From: Paramecium sonneborni
Lineage: Eukaryota > Ciliophora > Oligohymenophorea > Peniculida > Parameciidae
Reading direction: 5' to 3'
DNA: 64,000 nt
Assembly (NCBI GenBank): GCA_905182985.1
Contig: CAJJDN010000062.1
Coordinates: forward strand, 459,470-523,469
Each line of letters begins with the position of its first letter. The stretch's first letter is position 1. A program made the position numbers and the translations under genes. The notes below the pieces were generated by a model, which saw nothing but the letters and a program-made list of their open reading frames with translations, searched no databases and had not been told where the DNA came from. Below are positions 1-13,500 of this stretch, in pieces.

Positions 1-1065
1 TTATAGTAATAATCAAAATCAAACTCATGTATAAGTTGAATAAATTCAATACATAACTAAAGAGAATTAAATTATAATATCTTAAGAAGTTTGTGCTGAA
101 ATAACAGATGAAAAGAAATAAGAGTTGGAACAAATAAAAAGTGAGAAGGATCATCCAGTTAATTATAAATAATAATAAAAATAAGATATTTAAAAAGTGA
201 TTGAAGTCTCTTAATAACTTTAGCATCCTGATTTAAGACTATATGAATAGCCAATTGAAATAACTAATAATAACATAAAAAGAACTCTTGAAAGAATAGG
301 AAAATACATTCCAATATAATAATAAATTTAAATTAATGGTTAAACCCAGCCTCCTTATTAAATAAAAGGTGAAGTTATATATATAGGCACTTGGGATGGT
401 TTAAAAAGAGAAGGTTTTGGTAAATAATTTTGGTAGGATGGATCTATATATGAAGGTTAATTTTAAAATGATATGATTACTGGACATGGCAGAATAATAT
501 ATGTCGATGGTGATGCTTATGAAGGTTTTTGGATGAATGGTAATGCTAGAGGATTTGGAATATATTATCATTATGATGGTGCAAGATATGAAGGATAATG
601 GTTGGAAAATCTATAAGAAGGAGAAGGTAAAGAGTATTGGACAGATAATTCATTTTTTGAAGGATAATATAAATCAGGTAAAAAGAATGGAATTGGTATT
701 TTTACTTGGAGTGATGGTGCAAAATATCAAGGAACCTTTGTTGATAATTAAATTCATGGATAAGGAGAATATACTTGGGCTGATAAAAGGAGATATTAAG
801 GAGAATGGAAAGAAAATAAAATGGATGGAAAAGGAACCTTTATTTGGCCAGATGGTAAAAGATATTTAGGTATTTATATTTTATATAAATCATTCCAGGA
901 GAATATAAAGAGGATAAAAAATGTGGATATGGAGAATTTTATTGGCAAGATGGAAAAATATATAAAGGTTATTGGAAAGATGGAAAATAACATGGCAAAG
1001 GAGAAGTTATAGATCCAAGTGGCAACAAATAAACAGGAGAATGGTGTGATGGAAAAAAAGTATGA
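1..1065 (+). CDS. MORN-repeat protein, 3' part (5' end outside window)
   Basis: The ciliate-code frame is open from the window edge to TGA at 1063-1065, with one 29-nt intron at 870-898 (GT...CAG) splitting a Gly codon. The first ~115 residues are polar and Q/E/K-rich. From about 365 onward there are roughly ten ~23-residue MORN units of the form Y-x-G-x-W/F-x(4)-x-G-x-G (e.g. IYIGTWDGLKREGFG, YEGFWMNGNARGFG, YKGYWKDGKQHGKG), ending TGEWCDGKKV. MORN repeats are known to bind membranes or lipids and to scaffold cytoskeletal and ciliary structures; the specific partner here is unknown. The start codon lies upstream of the window. Without the intron the frame would end at a premature TGA at about 1010, so the intron is well supported. 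The next gene starts about 100 bp downstream in the same orientation. Confidence 0.9.
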
Positions 1066-1171
1066 ATCTATTATTTTTTATTTTTCTAATTTAAATATCT
1101 ATATCTGTACTATTTTAATTAATTTTATTTAATATATTTTATTACATTTCAATTCTTAATAGAATTAATTG

Positions 1172-1996
1172 ATGTCTCATAGCATATTTGACTTTGATAA
1201 TAAATTTAAATTATTATCATTATCATTTATATCTAATATCAAAACACTCATTTACTATCTGCTATCTATTATTATTGCACCATTTCTTTTTATATCAAAT
1301 TTAGCATTTAATTATTTCTTAAAGACTATAGGATTGTATAGGGAAAAGTATGGAAACTAACATTAATTATCACTTATTTTGGGAATAGATTATTCTAACA
1401 CATTATTTTAGAAACTAAAAAAATCAAATACTAATACCAAGCAATATTAATTTTAATCCCATAGATTAAAAAATCAAGAATCAAAAAATAATTTTTATGT
1501 AGTTTCATGTCCTTTCTTAAATATGAAAGAATCTATTGAAGAGAGAGAAAAATGTATTGAAATTTATTAAAAATTTTTTAAAAGAGAGGCACTTCTTAAA
1601 AGTCAAATTAAATGTTTATTATTAGCTGTTGATTATCAAAGGAATGATTTAATGAAAAATTGTTTATATGATGTTGCCAAATGGTTCTAAAAATATAGAG
1701 ATTTAATTGTAATTTTAGTTACTTCATTTGAAAAAGCAGAAGATAAAACATCTAGTAGGAATGAACTAACTAGAGTTTTTTCATAGTTATTACAAGATGA
1801 TGAAAAAAGGTTAATTTTAGTATCATCTGAAGATGATTCCAATCAATTAAATATGCAATTTCTAAAAGTTGCTCAACATGTAAACTAAAATTCAGAGTTT
1901 ACTCCAAAAGACACAATATTTGAGGAATTAGAAGAAGAGGAATCAAATCAGTTATTATAATAATTATAATTAACAAAATTAAATTAAAATAGATGA
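1172..1996 (+). CDS. Putative GTPase-like (AIG1-like?) protein without canonical G motifs
   Basis: Intronless 274-aa frame from ATG 1172 to TGA 1994-1996. The N-terminus (residues ~10-55) is strongly hydrophobic and could hold one or two membrane segments. After it the order of segments resembles a P-loop GTPase of the AIG1/IRG type. LILGIDYSNTLFQKL sits where G1 (GxxxxGKS/T) would be, YVVSCPFLNM where the DxPG switch would be, and LIVILVTSFEKAED where the strand leading to the (N/T)KxD motif would be. The key Gly-Lys, DxPG and NKxD residues are all absent, so if the assignment is right this is a pseudo-GTPase. That assignment is inference from motif order and hydrophobicity; seen directly are only the intact frame and the hydrophobic N-terminus. 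The acidic, Q-rich C-terminus looks disordered. Confidence 0.7.
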
Positions 1997-2811
1997 AATA
2001 TATTACTACTACAATTTAATATATTCAATTATATTTATTTAAAAATGAAAAAGTTAAAACAGCTATTAAATATGCAACTCTAAACAAATGTAATATCTGT
2101 AAATTAGGCAAATATTTAGTTAGTTATTATATATTTTTATTTAGAATACTCAATTTTTATTATTTTTTAGTTTATAATTAAGACTATCCATCTGTTTCAT
2201 TTTTATAATAAATCCAAAATTTCTTATTCTCTTATTTTATAAATAATTTCAAGAGAATGACACTCTTGCAATCTTCATCTTTTTTCTATTTTATGATTGC
2301 ATAATTAATTTGATTGATTTATTATTGATTAAAATATAGAATTTCAGTTTTCATAGCAAATTTCAAGTTAATTAATTAAGATTTATATTTGATCAATTAC
2401 AAGATTTGTAAGATTCCTTTTTTAATTAGTTAATAAGTTTCTCAATTCATTCAATAGATTAGAAATTTGAATTTCATAAAAATTAGTTTTCTATTAATTT
2501 TTATATTTAATTTTTTAGGGCAGTTGCAGTTTATATTATATATTAATTCCAATTTTTGATTTTTATAGGTTTCAAAAAAATTGTAAACTTATTGTTCTTT
2601 GATTCTAAATTTGGTTTATCATTTTCTGTAATTATTCTTTTAATTTTACAAGTCATTAATAATTTAGTGAGTTTAGGTGATCTATTATCATTAGCAGATA
2701 GTAAGAAATTTAAGGAAAAATAATAATATATATTAAATTTAAGTTGTATATTTGAACTCTTAAGGAATTGAAATTTGAAGTTATTATTATTACATTACAT
2801 ATAAATTTTTA
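1997..2811. other. Intergenic stretch with only weak minus-strand coding traces
   Basis: About 0.8 kb between two plus-strand genes. On the minus strand short open pieces can be read in changing frames: one starting near 2800 (~75 codons) and one of ~110 codons over roughly 2020-2360. They do not join through convincing 20-30 nt introns and show no recognised motif. In DNA this AT-rich, with a single stop codon, such lengths occur by chance. It may be a decayed gene or plain spacer. Confidence 0.4.
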
Positions 2812-5352
2812 ATGGAATAAAATAATTTTGAAAGCAAATCTTTGAAGTATAGAGGGAAGGATGAAAAGATGACAATTCGAATGAATCAAAATCAAATCAT
2901 AGTAGTACTTGAACCATCAGATTTATAATAAGCAATGAAATTATAGATTGAATAGATAAAGGATAAAGCAGCTAATAAAAATTATAATTGGGAAATCTTC
3001 GATATAAAACAGGTAAGATAAGTAACATAACTAAGGAAATTGGAGCTGGGACTTTCGGATAAGTGTTTGCATCTTTGGATTAAAAAACAGGAAAGAAATA
3101 TGCTTTGAAATTTATAGGATATGATGATGAAAGTGATTAAGATCCAGAATTTAAAGCAGCAGTGAGGGAAATAGTTATTATGCAAACTTTATCATAAACT
3201 AGTTGTTAAGGGTTACTTAAGATTTATGATATTTATCCATGTATAAAGGATGATAACAAATATCTAGTAATAGTGATGGAATTATGCGATTGTAATTTAA
3301 TGGAACTTTTAAAGGTATAATTTCAAGGTGTAATACAAGGTAAGAATAGAAGAAAATAAAACTAAATGGACTGATGAAGAATTACTCTATATTTTACATT
3401 AATTAATAGATGGGTTCGTCATTATGAAGAAACATAATGTCACTCATCGTGATATTAAACCTTAAAATATTCTGTATTGTTAAGCAGATAAATCCTATAA
3501 GATTGCTGATTTAGGAGGAGCCAAGTTCTTAAAACCAAAATAGACTTAATTAAATACTGTTCGTGGATCTCCAGCTTATTGGGCTCGTATTTAATTATAT
3601 ATTATTTTTAATTAGCTGAAATATACTTTTTTTGTGATTTACAAAAGGACAAGGAAGGTCGTTTCTTTGTTGGCAAATAGCATTTAAATTATGATCCTTA
3701 TACATCTGATGTTTATTCTATTGGAATCACTTTTTTATTAATGCGCAAGTTGATTCCAAGATTGGATAGGGAATCTCTTAAGATTGAAATTGAAATTTTA
3801 AGGAAACTTAAATCACCTTCTATTTTTGAATAGATTCTTATTAAAATGTTAGAATAGGATGATCAGAAACGCATTTCATTTGAAGATTTATTATTATTGA
3901 TTTCCTCTTATAAAGATTTATTCAAAAAACCAAATGAAGATGTTTTTGTTAATTGTTTGAAAACTTAATAAGACAAGAAAGTAAAAATTATCTGTAAAAT
4001 TTTTTTAGAATTTAAGTCCCTAAGATTTGATGATGAGAGAAGTCAAATTAGCTGAAGCATATGAAAAATTGAATTTACCTGAACATGCTAAATCTCATTA
4101 TGAACTGGCTTTAAAATATGCTATTAAATTATCTAAAGATAATGCCAAAGCAGATATTATGAATAGTTTAGGAACTGTTAATTGTGATTTAGAATAATAT
4201 GAAGAGGCTGAAAAGAACTTTTGTGAATCAGTTGCATTGTATAAAAAGTTGAATGGAGATAAACATTCATCTGTTGCTGATGGTTATAATAATTTAGGAA
4301 TTGTTAAACGTAAAAAAGGTGAATTTGAAAAAGCTATCAAACATTATGAATAAGCTTATCAAATTAAAGAAAAAATTTTTGGAGAAAATAATTTAGGAGG
4401 AGCTGTGATTTTATAAAATATTGCTATGGCTCATAAGAAATTAAAAAACTATGATTAAGCAATCAAATATTTTAAGAGTGCCTTATAAATCAAAAAATTA
4501 TTATGTGGAGATCGTAGTCCTATTCTCTGTTCTACTTATAATAATTTGGCAAGAGTTTATTATGAAAAATAATAATTTGATATTGCAATCTCTTTTTATT
4601 CAATTACAGCTGAAATATATGGAAAACATCAATAAACAAATCAATAAAGATTATCTGATACTCTTTTTGAAATTGCTTTATGTTACTAAAAAATAGGTAA
4701 ATCGGCTGAAACGATTAAAGTTGCCTAAGAATCATATACATTAAGAAAATAAATCTATGGATAATATGCTAAACAAACTGTGAAAAGTCAGGAGTTGTTG
4801 TCTCAAAGCTTTTTAGAAGAAGGTAAATATGAAGAAGCATTATAACATTATAATTAACTTAAATAATTTTATCATGATAATTTAGTCAAATGTACAGTTG
4901 ATGAGAGATTTGATAGCATGGCCGATATTCTTAAGAATATAGGTGCCTCTTATATGGGGATACAGAAGTACAATAAAGCATTAGAGTATTACTAAGAGGG
5001 TATAGAGTTACTTATGAAGAGAGGTGATAATGAAAGTACAAGATTGGCAAAAATTTATTACAACGTGGGATTGGCTTATAGAAAGATGAAAGATTTCAAA
5101 TAAGCTGAACTATAGTATAAAACTGCAGCAAGTTTAATTTCTAATAGCAAATCAGCATCAGATTTGATTACATTAGGGGATATATACAACAATTTTGGAG
5201 TGTTGTATGGAACATAAGATAAATTTGATTAAGCTAAGAAATTCTTTTAAATTTCCTTAGAATATTACTAAAAGGTATTAGGACCTAATCACAGTATATG
5301 TAAAGAAGTTTAAATAAATATTAAAGAGTTAGAAAAGTGGTTATCAAAATGA
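2812..5352 (+). CDS. Serine/threonine protein kinase fused to TPR (kinesin light chain-like) repeats
   Basis: Five exons: 2812-3012, 3036-3314, 3340-3586, 3616-3980 and 4009-5352. The introns are 23, 25, 29 and 28 nt and all phases close to give 811 aa. Residues ~68-330 are a protein kinase domain: glycine loop GAGTFGQVF, VAIK-type Lys in YALKF, catalytic loop HRDIKPQNIL, Mg-binding DLG (variant of DFG), and SPAYWAPE, whose Pro codon is created by splicing intron 3. Residues ~365-805 are about eleven TPR units of ~42 residues, the long spacing typical of kinesin light chain TPRs (e.g. YEEAEKNFCESVALYKKL, YDQAIKYFKSALQIKK). The kinase core looks catalytically complete. Kinase-TPR fusions are common in ciliates; substrate and partner are unknown, and the TPR block probably recruits a protein ligand. 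The start is the first ATG in the open frame. Confidence 0.93.
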
Positions 5353-5739
5353 ATGTTTTGTATTTAAAAATAATAGTTGTTTATAAAAAATATATTCATA
5401 AATATTTTGATAAATTTAAACAAATTATTTGTATTAAAATCTTTAATGCAAACAAATTATTTAAAATGTAACGTTATATACACTTGTAAGTTATAGAGGT
5501 ATTTGAGTATTATGAAAAATATTATCTCATTTTTATTGATTAGCCATCATCTAAGACAAGCTTGGTATATTTTAGAAATTATTGTTGATAAAGCACATGT
5601 TTAGGTAATTTAGAATGATCCTAAAAGAGTTTATAGAGGAATTAAATGAAGTTTAATATAGTAAGATGTGTATATTAGCCGTTTCTTTGCGATATAATCT
5701 TAAGGATTGAGTTTATTGGTGATCATAAATTATATTTTT
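5353..5739. other. Intergenic spacer
   Basis: About 390 bp of AT-rich sequence between the kinase-TPR stop and the acyltransferase start. No reading frame, RNA gene or repeat could be recognised. It presumably holds the 3' UTR of the first gene and the promoter of the second. Confidence 0.5.
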
Positions 5740-7513
5740 ATGAGAAAGAAATAGCAATAGAAAAAAGTAGAAAAAGAGAACGATTCTTCTTAACCAACGA
5801 CAGCAATCGCATCTTTAAGAAGTAAGGAAATCAGATAATATTATGAAAGAAATAGTGAATAAGGATTTAGAGAATGATCTACTTGAATACAAAGTGAAAA
5901 TGATTAGTCATATAGAAAATAAAGTATTACAAACATAAAAGAAATTGGAAGACTCTATTCGAGAGGAGATGGAATAATTTGAATAACAAATATCTAAAAC
6001 AATCAATGAATTAAGAGATGATTAATTTGACCACAAAGTAAGTTAAATAAACCATTAAGAAAGATAAATGGAGAAAGTATTTAGGTAAGAATATAATGAT
6101 AATGAAATAGATATAAGCCATCTCTTTTATCAGAGATGTTGAAATAATCAGACTATAAAACTCTTTATCATATGATGGTGGCTAGCATGTTTATTTTGAT
6201 GGCAAATCTTTGGATACAAGATTATTTAGAGAGAGGACTAATATTTGATATGGAAACTTTCTTTTGGTGTTTTTAGACTCCATTATTAGTGGCTGAAATT
6301 TGGTTTGCTTTAGTTTTATCCAGTTATTTGACAGTATATTGGGTGACCTACTGTTACTAAAACAATGTAAAGGCATTTAAAGCTATACTTATATTTAGTG
6401 TTCATTAGACAATAAGCATTTTGGCAGCATGTTATATGACATCAGCATGGGTGGTAATTAAAATAAATTTATATAGAATGGATTTGGTTCAAGAATGATT
6501 GTAATGTGTGAAGCTGTTAGAATGATGATGAAAAACTATTCATATGCTCGTAATAAGATGTTATATGGTACAGATAATAAATATAAATACTTTATCCTGC
6601 AATCATTTGAGAAAAAGGGAATAACTAAAAAGAATGTTTTGCTTCCTGATATTAATATTCAATCAATTTCCTAAGAACTTAAAAGATATACATACTTTTT
6701 TCTGGCTCCAACATTATTATATAGAGACTATTATGTGAAAGCTCCCAATTATTCTAAGAAAAAAGTAGTTATAGAATTCGCTAACTTTTTTTTATGCATT
6801 TATTATGGATTCATTTTATTTAGATCTTTCTGTAAAGAACCAATATTACAATTAAGGTATATTTTATATATATATTTATATCTTAGAGAGAATTTAACAT
6901 TGATGAATTTCATAGTGACTCTTTTTAAATTAATGATGCCGTCCACTTTTTCATTGGTTTTAGTATTTTTTGGTTTGCTTCACAGTTGGTTTAATGGATG
7001 GGCAGAACTACTGCGATTTCCAGACAGAACTTTTTATCATGATTGGTGGACAGCTTCAGAATTTGGACAGTATTATAGGAAATGGAATATAATTGTTCAT
7101 GAATTCCTTTATTATTATGTTTATTTGGATAGTGAAAAGTTAAGTTAAGGCAAAAGAAGTAGATTATTTAGATAATTGATAACTTTTGGATGTTCTGCTG
7201 TTATTCATGAGATCATTCTCACTTTTGCTTTAGGCTTCTTCTATCCAATATGTTTTCTATTATTTACTGGTCCTGGAATTTTATTCATATAAGCTAAAGA
7301 AGTATTCAAATAAGTATTTTATATTAAATATTTAAGGGATGGTTTAATATTCTTTTTTGGGTATTAATTTATATAGGTACCTCAGTGATGATCACTTTAT
7401 ATTTAACTGAATATTATGCTAGAATTCTCATTAATGATCACTTAATCGAACAAAGATGGGGGATTATTCAATATCTCATTCCTAGAACATTTTATCTAAT
7501 CACAGGAATTTGA
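5740..7513 (+). CDS. Sterol O-acyltransferase-like enzyme (ACAT/SOAT, MBOAT family)
   Basis: Best model: exons 5740-5821, 5856-6084, 6111-6453, 6477-6856, 6887-7313 and 7337-7513, giving 545 aa, the usual SOAT length. The first intron (34 nt) is the least certain; ATG 5843 is an alternative start. The other introns are 26, 23, 30 and 23 nt and in phase. The N-terminus is polar; multiple membrane helices follow. Family hallmarks are FYHDWWTA (FYxDWWN motif), then YYRKWNIIVHEFLYYYVY, which matches ACAT rather than DGAT1 spacing, and the catalytic MBOAT His in SAVIHE, followed by LGFFYPICFLLF. Established role: transfer of fatty acyl from acyl-CoA to sterol in the ER, making sterol esters for storage. 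Whether the acceptor here is a sterol or diacylglycerol cannot be proven from sequence. The next gene starts 63 bp downstream. Confidence 0.9.
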
Positions 7514-7576
7514 TAGCTTTAATAGCAATTATTAAAATTAATTATAAATTAATGTAAAAACTCTTTCAGCACTACG

Positions 7577-10500
7577 ATGAGTTCAAAAGAAAAACCTACT
7601 AAGTGCAATATTCATCCTTAATTTCAGCTGCATTTCAGGAATGGCGAGATCATTAAACTTGATGGCTACTCCACTTATTCCAATCGCATTAATAGAACCT
7701 CTTCCATTTTGTCGATTCTTTTATTGGCTCCTTTTAGAGTCGCTAGGAACAATATAATGTATTGCACTCTATCTGCAATTTGTTTGATTTTACTTTCTTC
7801 TATTTGGTCCATGTAACTTTTCAAAATATTTTAGAGATTCACCTTAATATGAATTTTATTTCATCTTTTCTTTTTAACTGTTCGCACACATTAGTGTTGA
7901 ATTGTATAATAAATTCAAAATTAATGGTCTAGATATTAAATTAAACAATTAGGAAAATAAAATATTGAAATAGTGGGATGAATGTATAAATAATAAAGAG
8001 ATCTTAAAGAGAATCAAATAAAATGCTGCTTAAAAAAATAAGAATGAAGATAATAAAGAAAAAGATCGTATTATTCCTATTAAGAATGATCAAGTCCAAC
8101 GTTAACTCAGTTATAAAAGCAGATCTTCTGGAAGTATAAATTTGAATTTCTATTTAATAGTATAATCTTAATTATCAAGATAATCAATAAATTAAGGTAA
8201 AAATGCAGGATCCCCAAGATAAGATAAAATGGCATCAAGAGTATCCTTAATGAGTCCACTTATTCACTAAGACATGATTATCAAAAATGAATTAAAAAAT
8301 AAATTGGTTTAAGATCCTGCTATTAGAAAATTTATGTAATAAGTACCTTGTATTTTTGAAAAAAATACTTCACGATCAAAAAAACTTATTGATTCTAAAA
8401 TTCTTAAAATTGAACAGAAAATAGATTTAATTAAATCAATAAGAGCTGCTGAAGTTTAAATAGGAGATGTAATTATAGTAGAAAGGAATTAAATTGCATC
8501 TTGTGATATTCTTGTCTTATATTGCAATGATGAAAACTTTGCTATCTCAAATTAGCTTTGTGGGTATTCTAATACATCTATAAGAAAACCATTAGTTCAA
8601 AATAAATGTACTCTAAATTCATTATTTATTTTTAGTTGACTCTCATAATCTAGTTTTGTTTAAAAAATCATTTACTGGAAATATATTATTGAATGAAAAC
8701 ACAAATAGTATTTCTGGATATTTCTAACTTAAAAAAGATCCATAATCAAGAGCTATTGAAGACGATAATTTTATATTTGCTCAAGAAAAACTATTAAATA
8801 CACCTTGGGTTATTGGAGTTGTTGTACAAGTGGGATTAAAATGTCGTTGTTATAAATAATTTAAAATTAAACCTTAAGTTCCTAATTATTCATAAAGAAT
8901 ACTATTATCAATTATTTTTCTTTATTTTGCCTTTATAATTGTAAATTATTTATCATTTATTAGAGTTAATGTACATCATTACTTATTAGAATAAATATGT
9001 CAATGAATATTTAGATATCATATCTTTTATTATTGAGGATTTACTTCACTTGATATTCCTATTGCCTCATAGTTTTAGGTTCTATTATTCTCTTATATAA
9101 TTATTCTAATAACATATTATATATAAGATCAGTTAATTGGATATGAAACAGATTAAAGCTTTTCATCCAGAATACTATCAATAATATAAACGTTTAACAA
9201 TAAATTTAGATTCCCTATTGGAAGGAACATTTGAATTAAAAGCAATAATTTGTGGCAATCGTATTTGTCATTGTCGAGAACAAGATTTAATGTAATAAGC
9301 TTAAGTTTATGCCTCTTCAGTTTCTAGCTAAAATCTTTTTAAAACAGTTGATTCTAAGGATGATTCTAAAATTGTAGAAATCTAAGCTTCTTATATTAAT
9401 TAAATGTAAAACACCAAATAATAAAATAATACATAAAATTCTGGTAGATATTTAGAAGATGAAATATTTAGTTATGAAGCTCATGAAGATATGGTTCTTA
9501 ATATGCCATAATCAGTTGGTTTTAGATTAATTAGTAATTTTACAAATTAAGAAAATACTCAATAAGACTTGAATGGATTGATTTAACATTAAAGTAGTAA
9601 TCCTGATAAGAGTGATTATCAATAAAAATCAAGCACAAATAAAGTTTAACTCTCAATGTACAGTAAAAGTAACAAACCATTTGTTACTCTAAAAGATAGT
9701 AGGGTTGATAGAAAGTCTGTTTTTTTAAATGATCTAATTAAAGTTATTGCAACAGATGATGAATTAAATAATCCAATTTTACTGTAATTAGCATTGAATC
9801 ATATTTCTTATTCAAAACTTAGATACACTTAAACAGGAGAAGAGAAGGTTAAAAATACTTAAGTTAATATATTAGATGAAAAACAAATCTAAATATCTAA
9901 ATCATTTGGATTTGAATTCATTTGTGTAAATAATGTCTAGTAAATATATATTATATATTTAGAAATATGTCAGCATATGTAGTTTAAATAAATTAGAAAA
10001 TTTACTCATTCAAATTAATTGACTTTTAAATCCATCATCATACACAAAGACTTTATATGTTATTTGAATTAGATCCTGAATTTGAAAAACCTTTAAATGC
10101 AGAATATATTTTATTAGTCAGAGAATCTAATTATAAAAAATAAGATATTTTGGATGAAACCAAAATTAATCATAAATCATCAATCCATGTTCTTCAGTAA
10201 ACTGATTTTGAATAACTTCACTAAGTTCATTACTATTCATGTCTCCTTAATCATGAAGATGCTGCATATTATGTTAATTAATAATCACTCCAAAACTAGA
10301 ATTCAATAGAGAGTGAAGAATTTATTTACAACTATTTAGAACCATTTTTATAATTTAATATTACTTTAGGATTTAAATATAATTTAAAGCCTAAGGCTTA
10401 AGAATTTATAAGAAATTTTGAAAAATCAGAACAATAAATGTTTTTTTACACAGAATAATTTTTCTCTTATGCATATTCTGTTATCCAGTAGACTGATATA

Positions 10501-13500
10501 TAAAGTCATTTTAAGTTAATTTTTGAACAAGATAATGATGATGACTTAAGAGCTTACCTTAAAAAATCTTTATAATAATTTACATAGTTATTCTCTGAAG
10601 CAAATTATGTATCAAACTCTTAAGTTTAATCTTTAAATAAACTTGTAAACCCAATGTCATCTTAACTTTCAAATAAAAAAGTTTAAGAGGAATTTCATTC
10701 AGCACCTCCAATCACAATTATGCTAAGTAGTTAAGCCTGTAAGATTATGGAAAATAATATCTACATGATTAATCATATGAAATTGCTAATCTCTTTAGCC
10801 AAAGTAACTCTTCTATATAATGCTAATACTTAATCTTTGAACTTCATTTAAAAATTGTTTGATGAACCAAACTTATCATTAAATTTAATTTTTGAAAATT
10901 AAACATTATTAAAATGCCATCAAGGATAACATATTTAAATTGCACTTCTTTAAGAATTTAGTTACTTTCAAAAAGTAAAGTATGAAAATGTTAATAAACA
11001 AACATTTTTTAAAAATATGATATAATCTCTAAAAGTTAGATTAGTTTATGAAAGATGTAATAACATTTGAATTATTAAAATAGGTCTTTTTAATGAATTA
11101 TTAATATACCATAATACTGATGCTATATTATAAGGATTTTATGAACTTAACGAACTTTTATTTTACTATGTCCCATTATTAAATATTTTAACAAAGTACT
11201 AATTTTTGACAGCTTTTCAAAGAACTATATATATTTCATCATTTGCTATTACAATTTACACAACCAATATATGGTTTTTCCATTATTAAATTAATTTAAT
11301 AGTTGAATTTGTATTCTATTCTTTCCTCTACTCATTAATTATTTACATCACTATAACAATAGAATTTATTAAGTAATAAGACCATAACATTAAAAGAGAC
11401 TAAAATTAATAAAAATTTATTGAATCACTTATTAATTAATCAAAAAATAAGTCTTATTACATTACAATCGCAATTAAATGTAAATTTAGATATTAATTTA
11501 TTTAGCCATAATACAAGGTGTTTTGACATCTCTGATATTTACATATCAAAATTAAATTTAATCAACTGATGTTGTTATAGTTTATTGTTTTCTTTCAATA
11601 ACACTAAATGATTTAATAAGTTTAATATTTCAGGTTAGCTATTAACTTAAGATTGCTGTCTTCATAATTTACAGCCTTTCCTATTTTTTTTATTTATTGC
11701 TTCATTTTAGCATAATTTATCCAAATTAAGAGTTTAAATTTGAAATTTCAAACTTATTTTAAATTCTATTAGTAATGTTTATATTATAAGTAAGTGAATA
11801 ATTTTTTTAACATCATTTTATTTTATAAGTGCCTTAGATGAGTGGATAATTGCAACAAATAACAAATGCTTTAAATCGTTATAAAGAAGATACAAATTAA
11901 AAATAAATTTCAATTTTAAATTTATAAAAGGAAATAAATAGAATATTTGAAAATATAGAGCATGTTGATTTCAGTCTCTAAAAGCGTAATCTATAATTTA
12001 TATCTTTAAGTTTTACTGAGTTAAAAAACAATGTTTTAAAATTTAGGCTAATGGCAATCGTAAATATTCTAAAAAGCATAATCTATAATAAAATGGAAGA
12101 ACAAATCAAAAATTTAAGGATTATAGTTAATATTCTTTCATTGTCAAATGCTTATTATTATTTATTCTTAGTCTGATAATAGTTACTATTTTTTAATCAC
12201 ATACATAGTTTACTAAATATTTTTAATAGTGTTATTTGTTTTTCAATCAGTATATCATTTGAATTCAAGATAAACACAATATTTAGAATTAGTAAAATAC
12301 ATGATGTCAGGAATAGCAACATTTATAGCAGTTTTGGGATTGTCAGTCACTGATATGTCATCAAATTATCATTCATTTTCTGAAATCTTGGTAACTTTTC
12401 AAATATCAAGTAAACTGCATCCAATTTATGATAATAGATTATATTTAATACCAATAGTGATAGTTTTAATAGCATATTTTGTTACGTAAGATTAAAATTA
12501 TTATAGATAGTTTTTCAATAAATGTTGATATTACTCCTTACTTTTTGATAATTAAAATTTGTATAATTCTATTTTTTTCAGTGCAACAATATATAATTAA
12601 AAGCTATGTAAGATTTGTTAATTAATTAATTAAGTTTATTCTACTTGAAGAAGATTAAGCTACAAATTAAATAAATTTCATAGAGGAGAACAATAAAATA
12701 AATGATATTCTAGGAATATTATTGCCTAAATTTGTTCGTCATCGTCTAAACGAAAGTAAACTTATTTTCAAACATGATTAGCTGATTAATATAATATTCA
12801 CTAAAACCAAGGAAATGTAGCTGTAGTTTTTTGTGATATATGCAATTTTGATTAAATCATAATGGAGGAATAAGAAAATATAATTCCATTTTTAGATGAC
12901 TTATTTCGAACTTTTGATAAATACTGCGAAATATGTGGAGTTTAGAAAATAGAAACAGTAGGTAAAACATACATGGCATCAGCTGGCCTTAAAGCATGTG
13001 AATAAGAATTAGCATATCTATCAGAAATCCAACCAGTTTAAAGAGCGTTGAATTTGGCAGAGATGATGATTACATACATTAGATCAAAATTGTATGAATA
13101 ATTAATTATAACTTTTAGATGGGGTCATTAAAGTTAAGCTCTGATTGGTAAGATAGGAATTCATTATGGTAGAGCTATTTCTGGAGTTATAGGATTTCAT
13201 AAACCTTAATTTTCTTTAATTGGTGATACAGTTAATACTACTAGTAGAGTGTGTTCAACTGGACAAGAAGATAAAATTACTTTATCTGAGAAAGCTTTTG
13301 AATAATTAAAAAATGATAAAATAGAATTTGAAATTAGATATGTTGAAATGAAAGGTTTAGGATAAAGACCAACATATGTTTATATATAAAAAGGGAATAC
13401 AAAAAATTATATTGCAAAAAATAACTCAATCAACAATAGCAATAGTAACAGCAGATAAAATACAATGAATATGCCAAATAGAGTTAAAACATAATCAATT

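Noticed and set aside
9000..9130. Alternative frame reading FTSLDIPIAS as the P4-ATPase motif
   Set aside because: That frame contains TGA codons. Splicing the 19-nt segment 8971-8989 gives a continuous frame with the expected downstream ATPase-like blocks.
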